DNA from: Aspidapion aeneum
Lineage: Eukaryota > Arthropoda > Insecta > Coleoptera > Brentidae
Assembly: GCA_963576565.1 (NCBI GenBank)
Contig: OY755044.1
Location: 45,245,235-45,309,234, forward strand
Length of the DNA: 64,000 nucleotides
Reading direction: 5' to 3'
Part shown: positions 30,484 to 41,432 of the stretch, in pieces
How the letters are laid out: the number at the start of each line of letters is the position of its first letter
Position numbering within the stretch: position 1 is the first letter of the stretch
Notes under the pieces: model-generated
The model's database searches: none
What the model was told of the DNA's origin: nothing
Seen by the model: the letters and a program-made list of their open reading frames with translations, nothing else
Made by a program: the position numbers and the translations under genes

Positions 30484-32640
30484 CTAAAAAGGGCATTTCT
30501 AGAATACCAGGAGTTATAAAAGACGGTTCAAAAGAATACTCATCTTCATAAGATATTGTCAATGCCTTTTCCAACTTTTTAAGAGTGTGTTTATTGAATC
30601 CAGTCCTAGCACGATGCTGGAAGATAATATCGAAGATCATATCAAGTCTAACCAGACTATTAATGTGATTACAATCGAGGAAAATGACATATTAACTGCC
30701 TCTAAAAAACTCAACAATAAAATGAGTGCCGGTACAGATCAGATTCCTAGTTTTGTTGTAAAGGATTGCATCAGTGCCTTTGTCACACCCCTTTGCTATT
30801 TGTTCAACCTGTCCATCACTTCGGGCTGCTTTCCAATGTGTTGGAAGACAGCCCGCGTGACGCCAATACATAAGAAGGGAGATAAAAATGACTTACATAA
30901 CTATAGACCTATCTCAATATTGTGTAACTTTTCAAAACTATTTGAAATTTGCATTTACAGTCAGTTATACTCTCAGGTAAAGTCATATATCTCTCTTGAC
31001 CAACACGGCTTCATGGAAAAAAGGTCATGTGTCACTAATTTAGGATGCCTTTCTCAGTTTATATGTTCTGCTATAGATAATCAAGGCCAAGTCGACGTGA
31101 TTTACACAGATTTTCAAAAGGCATTCGATCAAATTGATCTGTATATTTTATTACATAAGTTAGAAGAACTAATTCGCTTCTTAAACTCCTCAAATCATAT
31201 CTTCTCGAAGACAGGCGTCAGTTTATTGAGGTAGAGGGTTTTAGGTCTACTGAATTCGACGGTAAATCAGGGGTCCCACAAGGCTCGAATTTGGGTCCTT
31301 TACTTTTTTTGTTATTTATTAATGACCTAACATTCCATCTGGCATGCCTAAAACTACTCTTTGCTGATGATCTAAAGATATACCTTCGTGTTTCCAGCAT
31401 CAATGACTGCTTGTTATTGCAGCATGACTTAGATATGTTGAGCAGATGGTGCGAGAGCAACAAACTTAATTTAAATATTTCTAAATGTTTTGTGGTTTCA
31501 TATTCAAAAAAAAAATTTATAATCGAATACCCATATGAACTTAAATCTCAAATGCTTATTAGATGTGATTCAATCAAAGATCTTGGTATAACTTTCGACC
31601 AGACGTTCAGTTTCAACATTCACCTGCAAATAACTATGTCTTCAGCAACTAAGTCGTTGGGTTTTATCATCAGAAACTGCAGAGCATTTGAGAATCTAAA
31701 AACATTAGAAATTTTATTTAATTCATATGTTAGATCTAAACTAGAGTATACCATAATCATCTGGCATCCTATTTATCATTTGTATATTAACTCTCTAGAA
31801 TCTGTACAAAGAAAGTTTGTGAAGTATTTAGCTGTCAGGTAGGATTGTGTATATCCATTAAGAGGAACGCCCCAGAACTTACTCTTAGACAGATTTTGCT
31901 TGAATGATTTAAACAATCGCAGACAATTTATAGCAGTATCATTCCTGCATAAGCTACTACAGAATAAAATTGACTGCTCCAACTTACTAAGTCATCTTAC
32001 ATTCAACATTCCTAGGTTAAACTCGAGGAACTCACTTACTTTTTATTGTGAACGTCCAAATACAAACATGCTAACAAGGTCACCAATTTATTACATGTGT
32101 AAAATATTTAACAACATTGCAGGTAATATTGATGTGGATATCTTCTCAGATTCTCTAGGGAGTATAAAAAACAAAATACTAGAACACTAGTTTTAAGATT
32201 TTTTTTTTATTAAGACTTCATAATTTAATATATAGGTACCAGTTTTAATTTTAATATAGATATTGAATTTCTTAAACATAAGTACTGGTTGATTTATAAA
32301 TTTATGGCAGTAAAGAGCAAATCTGCGATAACTTTTAGTCGATTGAAATTTATAGAGCTAGGAACTAGAGCATAAAATTTATAACTGTTTTTCAAAATTT
32401 TATATTTGTACTATTTGTATTTGTATGATTAGTATTTTTATGATTTGCATTTTTCAATTTTAACTTGGCTTTGTCTGTGCCTCGTCCGCTCAAGTCTTGA
32501 TGATTTGATTTGGGCTTTAGTGGGCCAGGCACTGATATAGCATTCTCTGACATATTATTGTCATGATTGTTTTTCCTGTAAGTGGTTTTTTTTTAACTGT
32601 TGGAAATAAAGAACTATTTATTTATTATTTATTTATTTAT
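30484..32640 (+). mobile_element. 5'-truncated LINE (Jockey-like) inserted in copia
   Basis: Opposite in strand to its host. It begins inside the reverse-transcriptase ORF and ends with an AATAAA signal and a (TTTA)n tail at about 32605..32640. TTTATTC is found on both sides (30473..30479 area and the right border), a possible short target duplication blurred by the tail. Confidence 0.85.
30510..32190 (+). pseudogene. LINE reverse transcriptase, frameshifted
   Basis: Open blocks at 30587..31234, 31291..31842 and 31900..32190 form one reverse transcriptase. Motifs in order: KLNNKMSAGTDQIPSFVVK, TPIHKKGDKNDLHNYRPIS, DQHGFMEKRS, IYTDFQKAFDQID, then after a frame change LLFADDLKIYLRV, and a C-terminal region with LGFIIRNC and SKLEYTIIIWHP. 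The family is the Jockey/CR1-like group. At least a stop near 30558, a frameshift near 30580, one near 31210 and one near 31840 disable it. Confidence 0.88.
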
Positions 32641-32641
32641 T

Positions 32642-34052
32642 CTTGTTGCAGATATTCTTTAACGTTTTTATTGTTTGATGTTTCTGTTACCGTTTTGTTA
32701 TCATCTCGTCTCATAAAGTCAAACAGATTCTCCAATGGTGTAGTAGGGAGGGATTTCTGTGACTGTTCTACGATCTGTAATGACGATAATTCATCAAAAA
32801 TGACATCACGTGATCTAATGAATCTCTTCTGCTCAAAGCTCCAAATTCTGTAGCCATCTTCTTCATAACCAATTAAGACACCTTTCACAGCTTTCTTGTC
32901 CATTCTTCGTCGATTTTCTTTGTTAATGTGAGCATAACAATGACTGCCTATTACTCTGAAATGACTGATCTTTGGTTTTTGGTTGAACCAAACTTCATAA
33001 GGAGTCTTATCTTCTATGCTCGATTTCCCTGTGCGATTGAGGATATATGTTGCAGTATTGATTAACTCATTGGCTGTTGTAACTTTCTGACTGTCATAAA
33101 ATGGTACGTAGTCGTCAAACCACTCACTATGGTTGGTGATATGATTTGTAGCTCCATTGTCAACATACCAATCATTATCGCTATTACAAAACAACACTTC
33201 ATTGGACACAGTCATTAAACTTATTTCCTTGCCTTTCGCTTGACTTTTCTCCGGTTTCGGTGGTCTTCCATCGGCTTTCCATTTGCCGCACTGCTTAACT
33301 TTATGGTCTTTCTTGTTACAGTAGTTGCAAACCCAAATCTTACTTATTTTTGTGTTCTTTTTACTTGTGTATAAGACTTCTTGACTACTTTCTCCTTCGT
33401 TCTGTGTCTGCAAAGCTTTTTCGTAGGTGATCAACTGATTTGTCAAATTATCTACTGTTCTTTCTTTGCTCGATATCAAAACCCAACTTGATTTAAACGA
33501 AAAATATTCTGGAGGTAGACTTTATAAAATCTTACATATAAGTAATAGTTCTGACAAGTCACACGTACAAGCATTTCCTGTCTTGAGTTTTTCTTTAGCT
33601 ATTTCACTCTGTAAGTCGTTCCATAAGTTTTTAAGCTTTGACATATGAGTAGCGATGTCAATCTCTGCTTTGCGAGTATAGCTGAAGAACTGTGAACACA
33701 GGTCAAACGTTTTATCTTCAACTTGACCATCAAATAGTCTATGTAACTCGAGCCATACTTCTCTAGCGGATGTAAATCTCATCACTTTTTCAAGTGTTTC
33801 TTGAGTCATATTTACTGTTAATGAAAGAAGAGCACTGCTATCTGCCTTGGTATAATCAGATAAAGCTTTTTCGTATACTAGTTTATCGTTTGCTGAGGCA
33901 TTAGTATCTAGAGGCTTTGGTGCAACTAATGTACCCTGAACTACCTGCATAACACCTGAGACTGACCTTAATAGTATTTGCATTTTGTACTTCCATGTCG
34001 TCCAGTTGTTTTTGCCTTCAAGTAGACCAATGTTGACCTTAGTTAAATCCAT
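32642..34052 (-). pseudogene. copia gag, protease and integrase remnant
   Basis: The best start is the Met at 34052 (MDLTKVNIGLLEGKNNW), typical of copia gag. A one-base shift near 33522 moves gag into the next frame, which continues with the zinc knuckle CNYCNKKDHKVKQC and the protease DNGATNHI (the usual form is DSGAT; here Asn replaces Ser). Right after KVTTANE the sequence jumps to INTATYILNRTG, so the catalytic core of integrase is deleted. The remaining integrase tail reads TPYEVWFNQKPKISHFRVIG. It ends at the LINE insertion. Confidence 0.9.
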
Positions 34053-34220
34053 TTTGCTCTGAATTTTCGTGGAACAACTTTTGAAACTATTTCTTGACAA
34101 AAAACTTCCTGTCACAATGACTTACAAAATTTATTTTTAAATTTTCTAGCTCTTCCTTTGATTCTTTCTTCTGTACCACACGACGCAGTCCAACTTTAGC
34201 TAGAAATGCATGGAACCACG

Positions 34221-34231
34221 CTCTGCTACCA
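34221..34231 (-). promoter_or_regulatory. primer-binding site for initiator Met tRNA
   Basis: On the minus strand TGGTAGCAGAG starts three bases after the 5' LTR end. It matches the site complementary to the 3' end of initiator methionine tRNA, widely used by copia-type elements. Confidence 0.8.
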
Positions 34232-34234
34232 TAT

Positions 34235-34365
34235 TGAAGTGATCATTTTAGGTACTTTATAGAAGAAAACAAAATATAACTGTTATGACGTGAAAAGAAT
34301 ATTTTAATCAACTTCATAAAAATATAAACAATACACCTATATACAATATATGGTCAAACATAGAG
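34235..34365 (-). repeat. 5' LTR of copia element, truncated
   Basis: It matches 28734..28864 with two mismatches, but its outer 28-29 bp are missing; at 34366 a different repeat begins. This explains the absence of a target duplication. Confidence 0.85.
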
Positions 34366-34570
34366 CCTACATCATGTGACAAAATGGCGTCTGACGACCG
34401 CCATGTTGACTGCTATTTAAAAAATATAGCCTATAGCACCTCCGATATCAGCAGCAATTCACCGACACCTTTTTTGTCAAAATCGGTTCAGCGGTTTAGC
34501 CTTTCTCGCGACACAAACATACATATTTACATACATACTTACATACAAATATCACAAGCGAAAAACATTA
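34366..34570 (+). repeat. retroposon 3' end with (ACAT)n tail
   Basis: The phrase TCAAAATCGGTTCAGCGGTT followed by ACACAAACATACAT repeats is the typical 3' end of insect RTE-type LINEs or their SINEs. No coding part remains. It abuts the truncated copia LTR. Confidence 0.55.
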
Positions 34571-35389
34571 TACCTTTCGCCCATATACGTAATATTAATA
34601 TATATATGCTTTCGCCGTGCTGCAGTTATGTAAAAATTATTGTGTACCACTTTTATGAAGTTGCAAGTGTATATAGAGAGATTTCTTTGAAATGAAAACA
34701 CACATTTTTATTATAGTTTTACCGGCCTTGTAAAACTAGTATTTCAATGATATTGTGATCTGTTGTAGTTAGTACCCAGTTGATTGCGTAATAACTTAAC
34801 CGTCCGCATACTGTCAAATATACAGAATTTAATATCTATTAATTTTTCTAAAATTTTCTGCATGTTTCTCTACAAAAAAATATCCGATTTTATCACTTGA
34901 TCACTATATTTGAAGGGTCCATTAAAAATTTTTTTCAAAACATGATAATCCATCAAAAAATAAAATCTTTAAAATCTCAATTGATTTGTTTTTTTCACCT
35001 TGTCTTATCTTAATATCCAGAGAACCATTAAACCAACTTTCAATTTGGCTACAAAGAACCAATTAAAAAGAACCATTTACACGGCTTCTTAAGAAGTACC
35101 TTTCTAACTACTGGGCGATGAGTCGCACTTTTGAGGGCTGATTAATTTTTTTTTGTGGTTACCCAGTTAATTAATAAATCAAACGTGGTCGACATTGGTA
35201 AAGAATCGCTTATTTATTTAAACAAATAATAACATCACTTCTTCAATAGATAACCCTCCAAAGGTATGCGGTTTGCCAAACCTTGTTTAAGATTTGTGTT
35301 TGTAATAGCATTCCCACGGTATGCTTTCATTTGCAAACACCTTTGTATTTGCGTGTTTCGCAAACAAATATTCATCCAAAAAAATCGGT
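34571..35389. other. AT-rich spacer
   Basis: No gene or clear repeat. The last 150 bases lead into the repeat block that follows. Confidence 0.35.
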
Positions 35390-37950
35390 CAATTTTTTTC
35401 ATTATAACTTTTGAAATATGCAATCGATTTTAGTGGGACGAACTGCACTTGGCAGATAATTAATTAGAGTTTTGATTAAATGTATTTTTTTGTCCGCTAT
35501 CTCAAAATCCAAGATGATGGATGAAATTAAAATGTACAAATATTCTTGTTTATTCTTGTGTTGCGAAAATGTTTTAATTTTTTTTTTAATTAGTAAAAAA
35601 GCCGCATTCTTGCCAGGCACAAGGTACAAATCAGAAAAATCGGTGCAATGATTCTAAAAGAAAAATATTTTTATTTCAACCAATGTTTTGCATATTATAC
35701 GGTTGCCTTACCAATCATGTCTGCATTTATTTCCTTATAAATTTATTTCTCTTTAAAGAACATGATCAAAGTTTATCCACCATCATAAAATTTAAGATGG
35801 TGGACAGAATCGTACTTGATTCTTCAAAATTGCCTTTTTAATTTTTATTTTCCGAAAATGTTTTAGTTTTTTTTCAATCTGTAGAAAAGCACTACTTTTC
35901 CCCCACATAACAAGGTACGAATTAGTAAAATCGGTATGATGGTTTCTCAAAAAATCTATTTTTGTTTCAACCATTGTGTTACAAACTATACGACTGCATT
36001 GCCAATCCTGTCTGCATTCATTTCCTTATGAATTCGTTATTACTAAGTAAACCGATTTTAGTGAAATAAAAAAATCGGCTCTGTAACAAAATAGCGCGTA
36101 TCAAAATAGCGCGTATCAAAACAGCGCTTTTCAAAACAGCGCGTGTTCAGAATAGCGCGTGTTCAACATAGCGTGTATCAAAATAGCGCGTATCAAAATA
36201 GAGCGTGTTGATAATAGCGCGTGTTTAAAATAGCGCGTATCAAAATAGCGCGTGATCAAAATAGCGCGTATGAAAGTAGCGCGTGTACAAAATAGCGCGT
36301 CCCAGGTATGCTTAGGTATATTCACTTAAACAGTTTGAGCAAGGTCAGTTAAGTTATACTTACTTAACCGTTAAATAAACCGATGGCTTGCTAATCTTAA
36401 CACAACTCATATAGTTCAACTAAGGGGTCTCTTTCTAACATATTTTTTCAAAAAAAAACTTCCCTGGCTTCTTTTCTGGGATCCTAGAGGGTGTGTAACC
36501 AAACCGAACCGAACCGAACCGAACCCAAACATTTTTTTCAGTAACTCCGTGACCTTTCCCCACCAAAAAAAATGTCACAGTCACAGGTTAGAATAGAAAC
36601 CTACCAAAATAAGGATCGGGAAGCTAATTTAGGGAAATACTTTTTTGAAAAAATGTTTCGGTTTTGTTTATTATTATTTCAGTTCGGTGCAGTTTGGATC
36701 GGTTTGGTTCGGTTCGGTTTGGTTACACCCTTTAGGATCCCGAGAAGAAGGTCAGGAAAGTTTTTTTTTTAATGTTAGAAAGAGACCTCTTACTCAAACT
36801 ATTTTATAACAGCGACGTTTGTAATGGCGATTGTTCAAAACGCGGTATTTTTAGACGCGCTACTTTAAGACGCGCTATTTTAAGACGCGCTATTATGAAC
36901 ACACGCTATTTTAAACACAAGCTATTTTGATATCCGCTTTTTTGAACACGTGCTATTTTGATACGCGCTATTTTGAACACGCGCCATTTTGATGCGCGCT
37001 GTTTTGAAACGCGCTATTTTGAACACGCGCCATTATGATACACGATATTTTGATCACGCGCCGTTATGATACGGACTATTTTGAACACGCGCTATTTCGA
37101 TACGCGCTATTTTGAACACGCGCTCAAATGAGCGCGCTATTTTGAAACGCGCTATTTCGTTTCAGAGCCAAAAAATCATGGTAAAAATTAACAGCTGTTT
37201 TAAAAATTTTAGTCAAAATTTGCCGCCATCTCAGAACTTAAGATGTCGGACAGAATCATACTTAATTCTTCAAAATGGCGTGTTTGTTTTTATTTTCCGA
37301 AAATGTTTTATTTATTTATAGAAAAACACTACTTTTCTTCCACATAAACAGGTTAATATTAATATAATTAATGCAGTGGTTCTCACAAAATCTGATTTTG
37401 TTTTACTATTGTTTTACAAATTATACATTATTGGATTTCTAAATTCATTATTACTGAACCGATTCAATCAGTTTGCACCATGATGTTTTTTATTTCACTA
37501 AAATCGGTTCAGTAATAATGAATTTATAAAAAACTTAACTTATACTCGTATAATTTGTAAAACAATGGTTAAAACAAAATCATTTATTAAACACGCCATT
37601 TTGAACAGTCAAGTATTATTCTGTTCCTGCCGTAAATTTTGATAATGATTTTTTAATGATATGAGATGAGATATGATTGGTAAGGCAATCGTATATTATT
37701 TAAAACAATGGTTGAAACAAAAATATTTTTTATTAAAACCACTGAACCGATTTTGCCTGTTAATACTTTGTTGTGCGTGACAAGAATGCAGTTTTTTAAT
37801 GGTTTAAAAAATTCTTAAAACATGTTCGCAACACAAGAATAAACGAGCATCTTTCAAGGGTACAATTTAATTTCGTCTAATAAAATTCTGAGTAATTCTC
37901 TGCCTCGATTAAATTCAATGGTTCAAAAGTTATAATAAAAAAATTGTTTG
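35390..37950. repeat. large block of direct and inverted repeats
   Basis: A unit of about 300 bp recurs directly near 35400..35700, 35780..36060 and 37180..37440 (landmarks: AAGATGGTGGACAGAATCGT, TTATTTTCCGAAAATGTTTT, TTTCAACCATTG). It is then found in reverse complement from about 37480 to 37950 (ATGATTGGTAAGGCAATCG, AAAACAATGGTTGAAACAAA). The symmetry centre is near 37470. A foldback element sits inside. The many small ORFs in it are repeats of one another and not genes. Confidence 0.7.
36077..37169. mobile_element. foldback element B with CpG-rich tandem-repeat arms and 8-bp target duplication
   Basis: Ends GGCTCTGTAACAAAATAGCGCG and its near complement ending CAGAGCC. AAAAAATC stands on both sides (36069..36076, 37170..37177), an 8-bp duplication. 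The left arm has about 14 units of AATAGCGCGTATCAA type, the right arm about 20 complementary units, several degenerate. Inside are GCTTAGGTATATTCAC-type sequence shared with element A and a second pair of inverted segments bearing (ACCGA)n and (TCGGT)n tracts. It lacks a transposase. Confidence 0.88.
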
Positions 37951-38469
37951 GCTTTTTTTTGGCCCCGTACATGACCAAATTGTATCGCGTGCATATGACG
38001 GCCGCACTCAGATATAGTATAAGATATGAACTGCTGTGATTTGGAAAATTTCAGAAGTTCGAATATTACGGAATAAAAGATAGCAAAAATTTTAATTTTA
38101 TTCTTACACGATAAAAAAAGCAAAGTAAGGTGAAAATCGCATATTGCATAAAACTACCCAATTTTTTCTCCATATGCGAGACAGCTGTACCATGTTTTTT
38201 TTCACTAGGTAGCTTTGAAACAAAATAAGAGACCGCTCTGCGGTAGGCTCAAAAAATTAGGTCAATCATCAAAAAGAGGCAAAGCTGATAGACATATCAA
38301 CAAGTGAGTTTGCATTTTTTTACATTAATTAATATGTCGAACAACTGCTCTAGTTAATTTATCTCCCTAATTTTTTATTAATAGCCTTTGTTTTAAACAG
38401 TCAGTGGTGCCGAAAAATATAGGAACCCTAGATATGTATAAAAGTTTGATGTAATTCTGGACCAACTAT
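37951..38469. other. spacer, nothing recognised
   Basis: No ORF with a motif. A moderately GC-rich patch at 37960..38010 has no assignment. Confidence 0.3.
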
Positions 38470-38880
38470 TAAAAAAAATGGGTGGCGGAACAAAGATCGA
38501 AAGACAAAAGATCGAAATACAAAAGGACGAAAAGACAAAAGATCGAAAAACAAAAGATCGAAACTACACATTACACATAATCGAAAAACAAATGTTTGAA
38601 AAACAAAAGATCGAAAATGCAAAAGATCGAAAATACAAAAGATCAAAAAACAAAAGATCGAAAGTACAGAAGATCAACAGTTCAAAAGATCGAAAGACAA
38701 AATATCAAAATAGCGCCTTTCAAAATATGGCTTATACATAGTTTTTTCAAAAAAAAAACTTTCCTGAGTTCTATTCCGGGATCCTAGAGGGTGTGTAACT
38801 AGACGGAACTGGACCGAACCGTTTCGACTATGGGGTATCTTTCTAACATATTTTTTCCCGCAATAATGCAAGGACCTAAA
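38470..38880. mobile_element. one-armed relative of the foldback elements
   Basis: Positions 38485..38710 are a tandem array of about 15-bp units ACAAAAGATCGAAA, ending in one unit of the other type (ATCAAAATAGCGCC). The next part (TCCGGGATCCTAGAGGGTGTGTAAC, then GGACCGAACCG and CTTTCTAACATATTTTTTC) matches the interior of foldback B. No opposite arm follows. A lysine-rich ORF across the array is only a translation of the repeat. Confidence 0.7.
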
Positions 38881-39017
38881 ACCATACACAACAAGGTGAT
38901 CTAATGTTTTTCAGACGTTGATATACGTCTAATTTGACTTTGGGAAAGAAGAATCGTTTTTGTATTAAGACACCACGCACATGCATGAATGCAAGCTTTC
39001 CGAAAATTTCTGTATGT
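38881..39017. other. spacer
   Basis: No feature seen. Confidence 0.3.
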
Positions 39018-39090
39018 TCTTTGGTAGCTTAATAAAAGAGCGTTTGCGTACAGAGCAAGAGTTCCAAGGTTCGAGTCCCGGCCGAAAAGA
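39018..39090 (+). tRNA. tRNA-like sequence, probably SINE head or tRNA pseudogene
   Basis: It has a B-box GGTTCGAGTCC and an A-box-like TAGCTTAATAAAAGAGCG. The D stem (GCTT/GAGC) and anticodon stem (TTTGC/GCAAG) form, with a 7-base loop GTACAGA that would give anticodon ACA. The T stem and acceptor stem pair poorly. A T-run about 10 bases downstream could end Pol III transcription. The weak stems argue against a working tRNA. Confidence 0.45.
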
Positions 39091-40656
39091 AAACTTTTTT
39101 TTATGATTCTTCTATATTTAAATTCACTTGTTGTGTATTAGAATTTGTTACAGATAGTGATAAGTGTGTGAAAGTGTAGTGCTGCTTTTTTACGCTATAA
39201 CGGACACAAACCTTACTTTTAACAAACTAAAATAAAAAAAAAATGTGTTTCCAAACCTTCCAAAATAAATAATGCCAATCCACCCCATGTCATTATTTTA
39301 GTTCGTTAAAATAAAGTTTGTTTTCTTATTATTTTATTTTCTTACTTTTGTATGGAGTATATTGATGATTTAAAATAAAAAAAACTCATTGTTTACTGTT
39401 ACACTCCCTCTTACTGAACTCACACATGAAAGACAGGTCATTACAGATAGGAATGAAGTTTTACGTGAGTAGAAAATAGAAGGTGACGCATGCGCATTTA
39501 AAGTTAACTGTAGATGCAAAAAAGGTGTCTTTATGACGGCGGTAAGTAAACCAAATGTTAGTTTACAAAAAATAGTTAGTTTTTTAATAAAATTACTCTT
39601 TTACTATTCCAATGAAAATAGTTCACAAGAAATAGATTTAAAATAATTTGTAAAACTTTTGCTATTTTTCTAAATTGAAACCCGAAAGTGTGGCCCAACT
39701 TTGGAAATTAGTGGCCAACAACTAAAATTTTTTTAATGAAAAACTAAAACTTACCTTACTGTAAATTTTTTGTTTTGTTTGACTGTCAAACAATGGCGGA
39801 TCAAGGGGAGGGGCCAAACTCGCAGCAAACATTAAAATATTAGCGGGTTTTGATAGATCTGAGGTGTAAAATTTAGTAGCTAAAGAAGATTTATGGATTT
39901 AAGAGTTATTATTTAATTTTTTAAAAACTAAATAGAATTTGACAAATTTTAAATAAGTGATGCTGCTAAACTAAAAAATTAGTTATACCACTAAGAGAGG
40001 GGGGGCGGGCCACTGTGACCCCCAAAATGGCGCGCGACAAAAAGCATGGGCAAAATAGCTTGTTTATTTAGTTTACCTCCGTCATTATTTGTCTCTATCT
40101 TGTTTAAGTTAGGTCAATAAACATATTATTGAAATTTCTATACGAGAACAAAAATTTTGGATGCACTTTTGATCTTAGTTACAAATTTGAAAGGTACCTA
40201 AATACATAATAAATTGCATTTCAAGCTTTTGCTTGTTTATGCTAATGAATGCTACCTACTAGATTTAAAACAAAACCCATTAATCTTAATGACTGAAAAT
40301 CAAGCTACCTCACTCTGGAATGTCCTATAACCATTAATATCAAAAACAACAAATCTACAAGCCGACATCTGAAAAAAAATTGTACGAAACTATCTTCCAA
40401 ACTATTAATTTTTAAATGCTACCCGCGTAGATCCATCTTTGCAAAACCCATTTTTCAAAATTTTGGATGGCATCAAAAAGACCGCGCAGATTGTATTAAA
40501 GCACTAGAGTGACATCTTGACAATAGACCTTGAATCATTTTAGACTAAAACACCTTTCGAAAAAGGATTTTTTAACTTTTATAAAGAACTACCTGCAAAA
40601 TGAGGCTACTCGAATTTTTCAATGATTGTCGAAATGGTAATATCCAAGAAACTATA
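39091..40656. other. AT-rich spacer
   Basis: Contains a 28-bp inverted pair (about 39209..39236 and 39293..39320, CAAACTTTATTTTAACG type). At 39533 ATGACGGCG is followed by GTAAGT, which could be a first exon and donor, without further support. No other gene signs. Confidence 0.35.
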
Positions 40657-40937
40657 CAGGGTGTTCCAAAATTATTGCTACAAAATGATAGGGGTTGTAG
40701 AGGGCATCAAAATAAGCAGTTTTGCCTTATAAACCCCTGTTCGGAAATATGCCTGTTCCCAACCAACAAGAGCTACTGGGAAGAGTAATGGCCGCGTCCG
40801 CAAATGTTCAGGACATACCGGGGGTATGCCACAGAGTTCGTCGATCATTGAACAATCGTGCTCAGCTGTGTATTAAGCAAGTTGGAGGACACTCTGAGCA
40901 ATTATGGAACACACTGTATTTGTTAAACACAACATAA
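40657..40937 (+). pseudogene. mariner-like (DDE_3) transposase C-terminal scrap
   Basis: LLGRVMAASANVQDIPG..RVRRSLNNRAQLCIKQVGGH resembles the C-terminal end of DDE_3-type transposases, which finish with a VRRS..RR...C....GGHFEHLL pattern (here GGHSEQLW). It follows a CAGGGTGTTCCAAAATTATT end-like motif at 40658. Only about 55 residues survive. It is not the family at 3680, whose tail differs. Confidence 0.55.
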
Positions 40938-41432
40938 ATCCTTCGACACACAAGGAAATATCTGCACAGAAAAAAGCGAACTCGAAAAAAGTGCCAGGGA
41001 AATTTTCGCAAGCGGAAAAAATCCATCCATACCGAAATATTCCTAAGGGTACAAATGCGTCAGAAAAATCAGACACAGACATTGGTTAGTAGGTATAGTA
41101 ATTATTTTTAACACGTAACAACAATATCTTAAACTTGTTAGAAAACTGACGCTTGTCTGCTCTTTGTACAGATTCTTTAATTTATTATACACTTTCGAAA
41201 CATAATTAAAAGTCAGAAATATAGTTCTTCTTATCTTTTCTTTCCTTTACTTTCTTTTCCTACAACAAAATTTGTCCTCACCAATAGTAGGTATGTTGCG
41301 GCAAAGTAAAAACTGCAGCTTTTGACAATAAATTATTGATATGTAATTCCAACATTCAGATACCAATAATGGTTTTTTGCATTTTTGTACCGAAAATGCA
41401 CATTTTATCCCGCATTTTAGGCATAAACTCTG
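40938..41432. other. spacer with one basic ORF
   Basis: A plus-strand ORF (40904..41089) contains SKKVPGKFSQAEKIHPYR. This faintly recalls the region after the DDE core in pogo-like transposases, but the match is too weak to name. The rest is AT-rich. Confidence 0.3.

Larger units (their letters stand above)
28734..34365 (-). mobile_element. copia-type LTR retrotransposon, defective, split by a LINE
   Basis: On the minus strand the order is 5' LTR, primer site, gag, protease, integrase remnant, reverse transcriptase, RNase H, polypurine tract, 3' LTR, which is the copia order. Over their shared 131 bp the two LTRs differ at two positions, pointing to fairly recent insertion. The element nevertheless carries several internal deletions, frameshifts and a 2.15-kb LINE at 30484..32640. 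Confidence 0.93.

Noticed and set aside
35235..35974. Minus-strand ORFs of 60-75 codons
   Set aside because: They belong to the direct/inverted repeat block and resemble each other only because the DNA repeats.
38478..38787. Lysine/arginine-rich ORFs
   Set aside because: They translate the GATCGAAA tandem repeat; frame and length follow the repeat and no independent motif exists.
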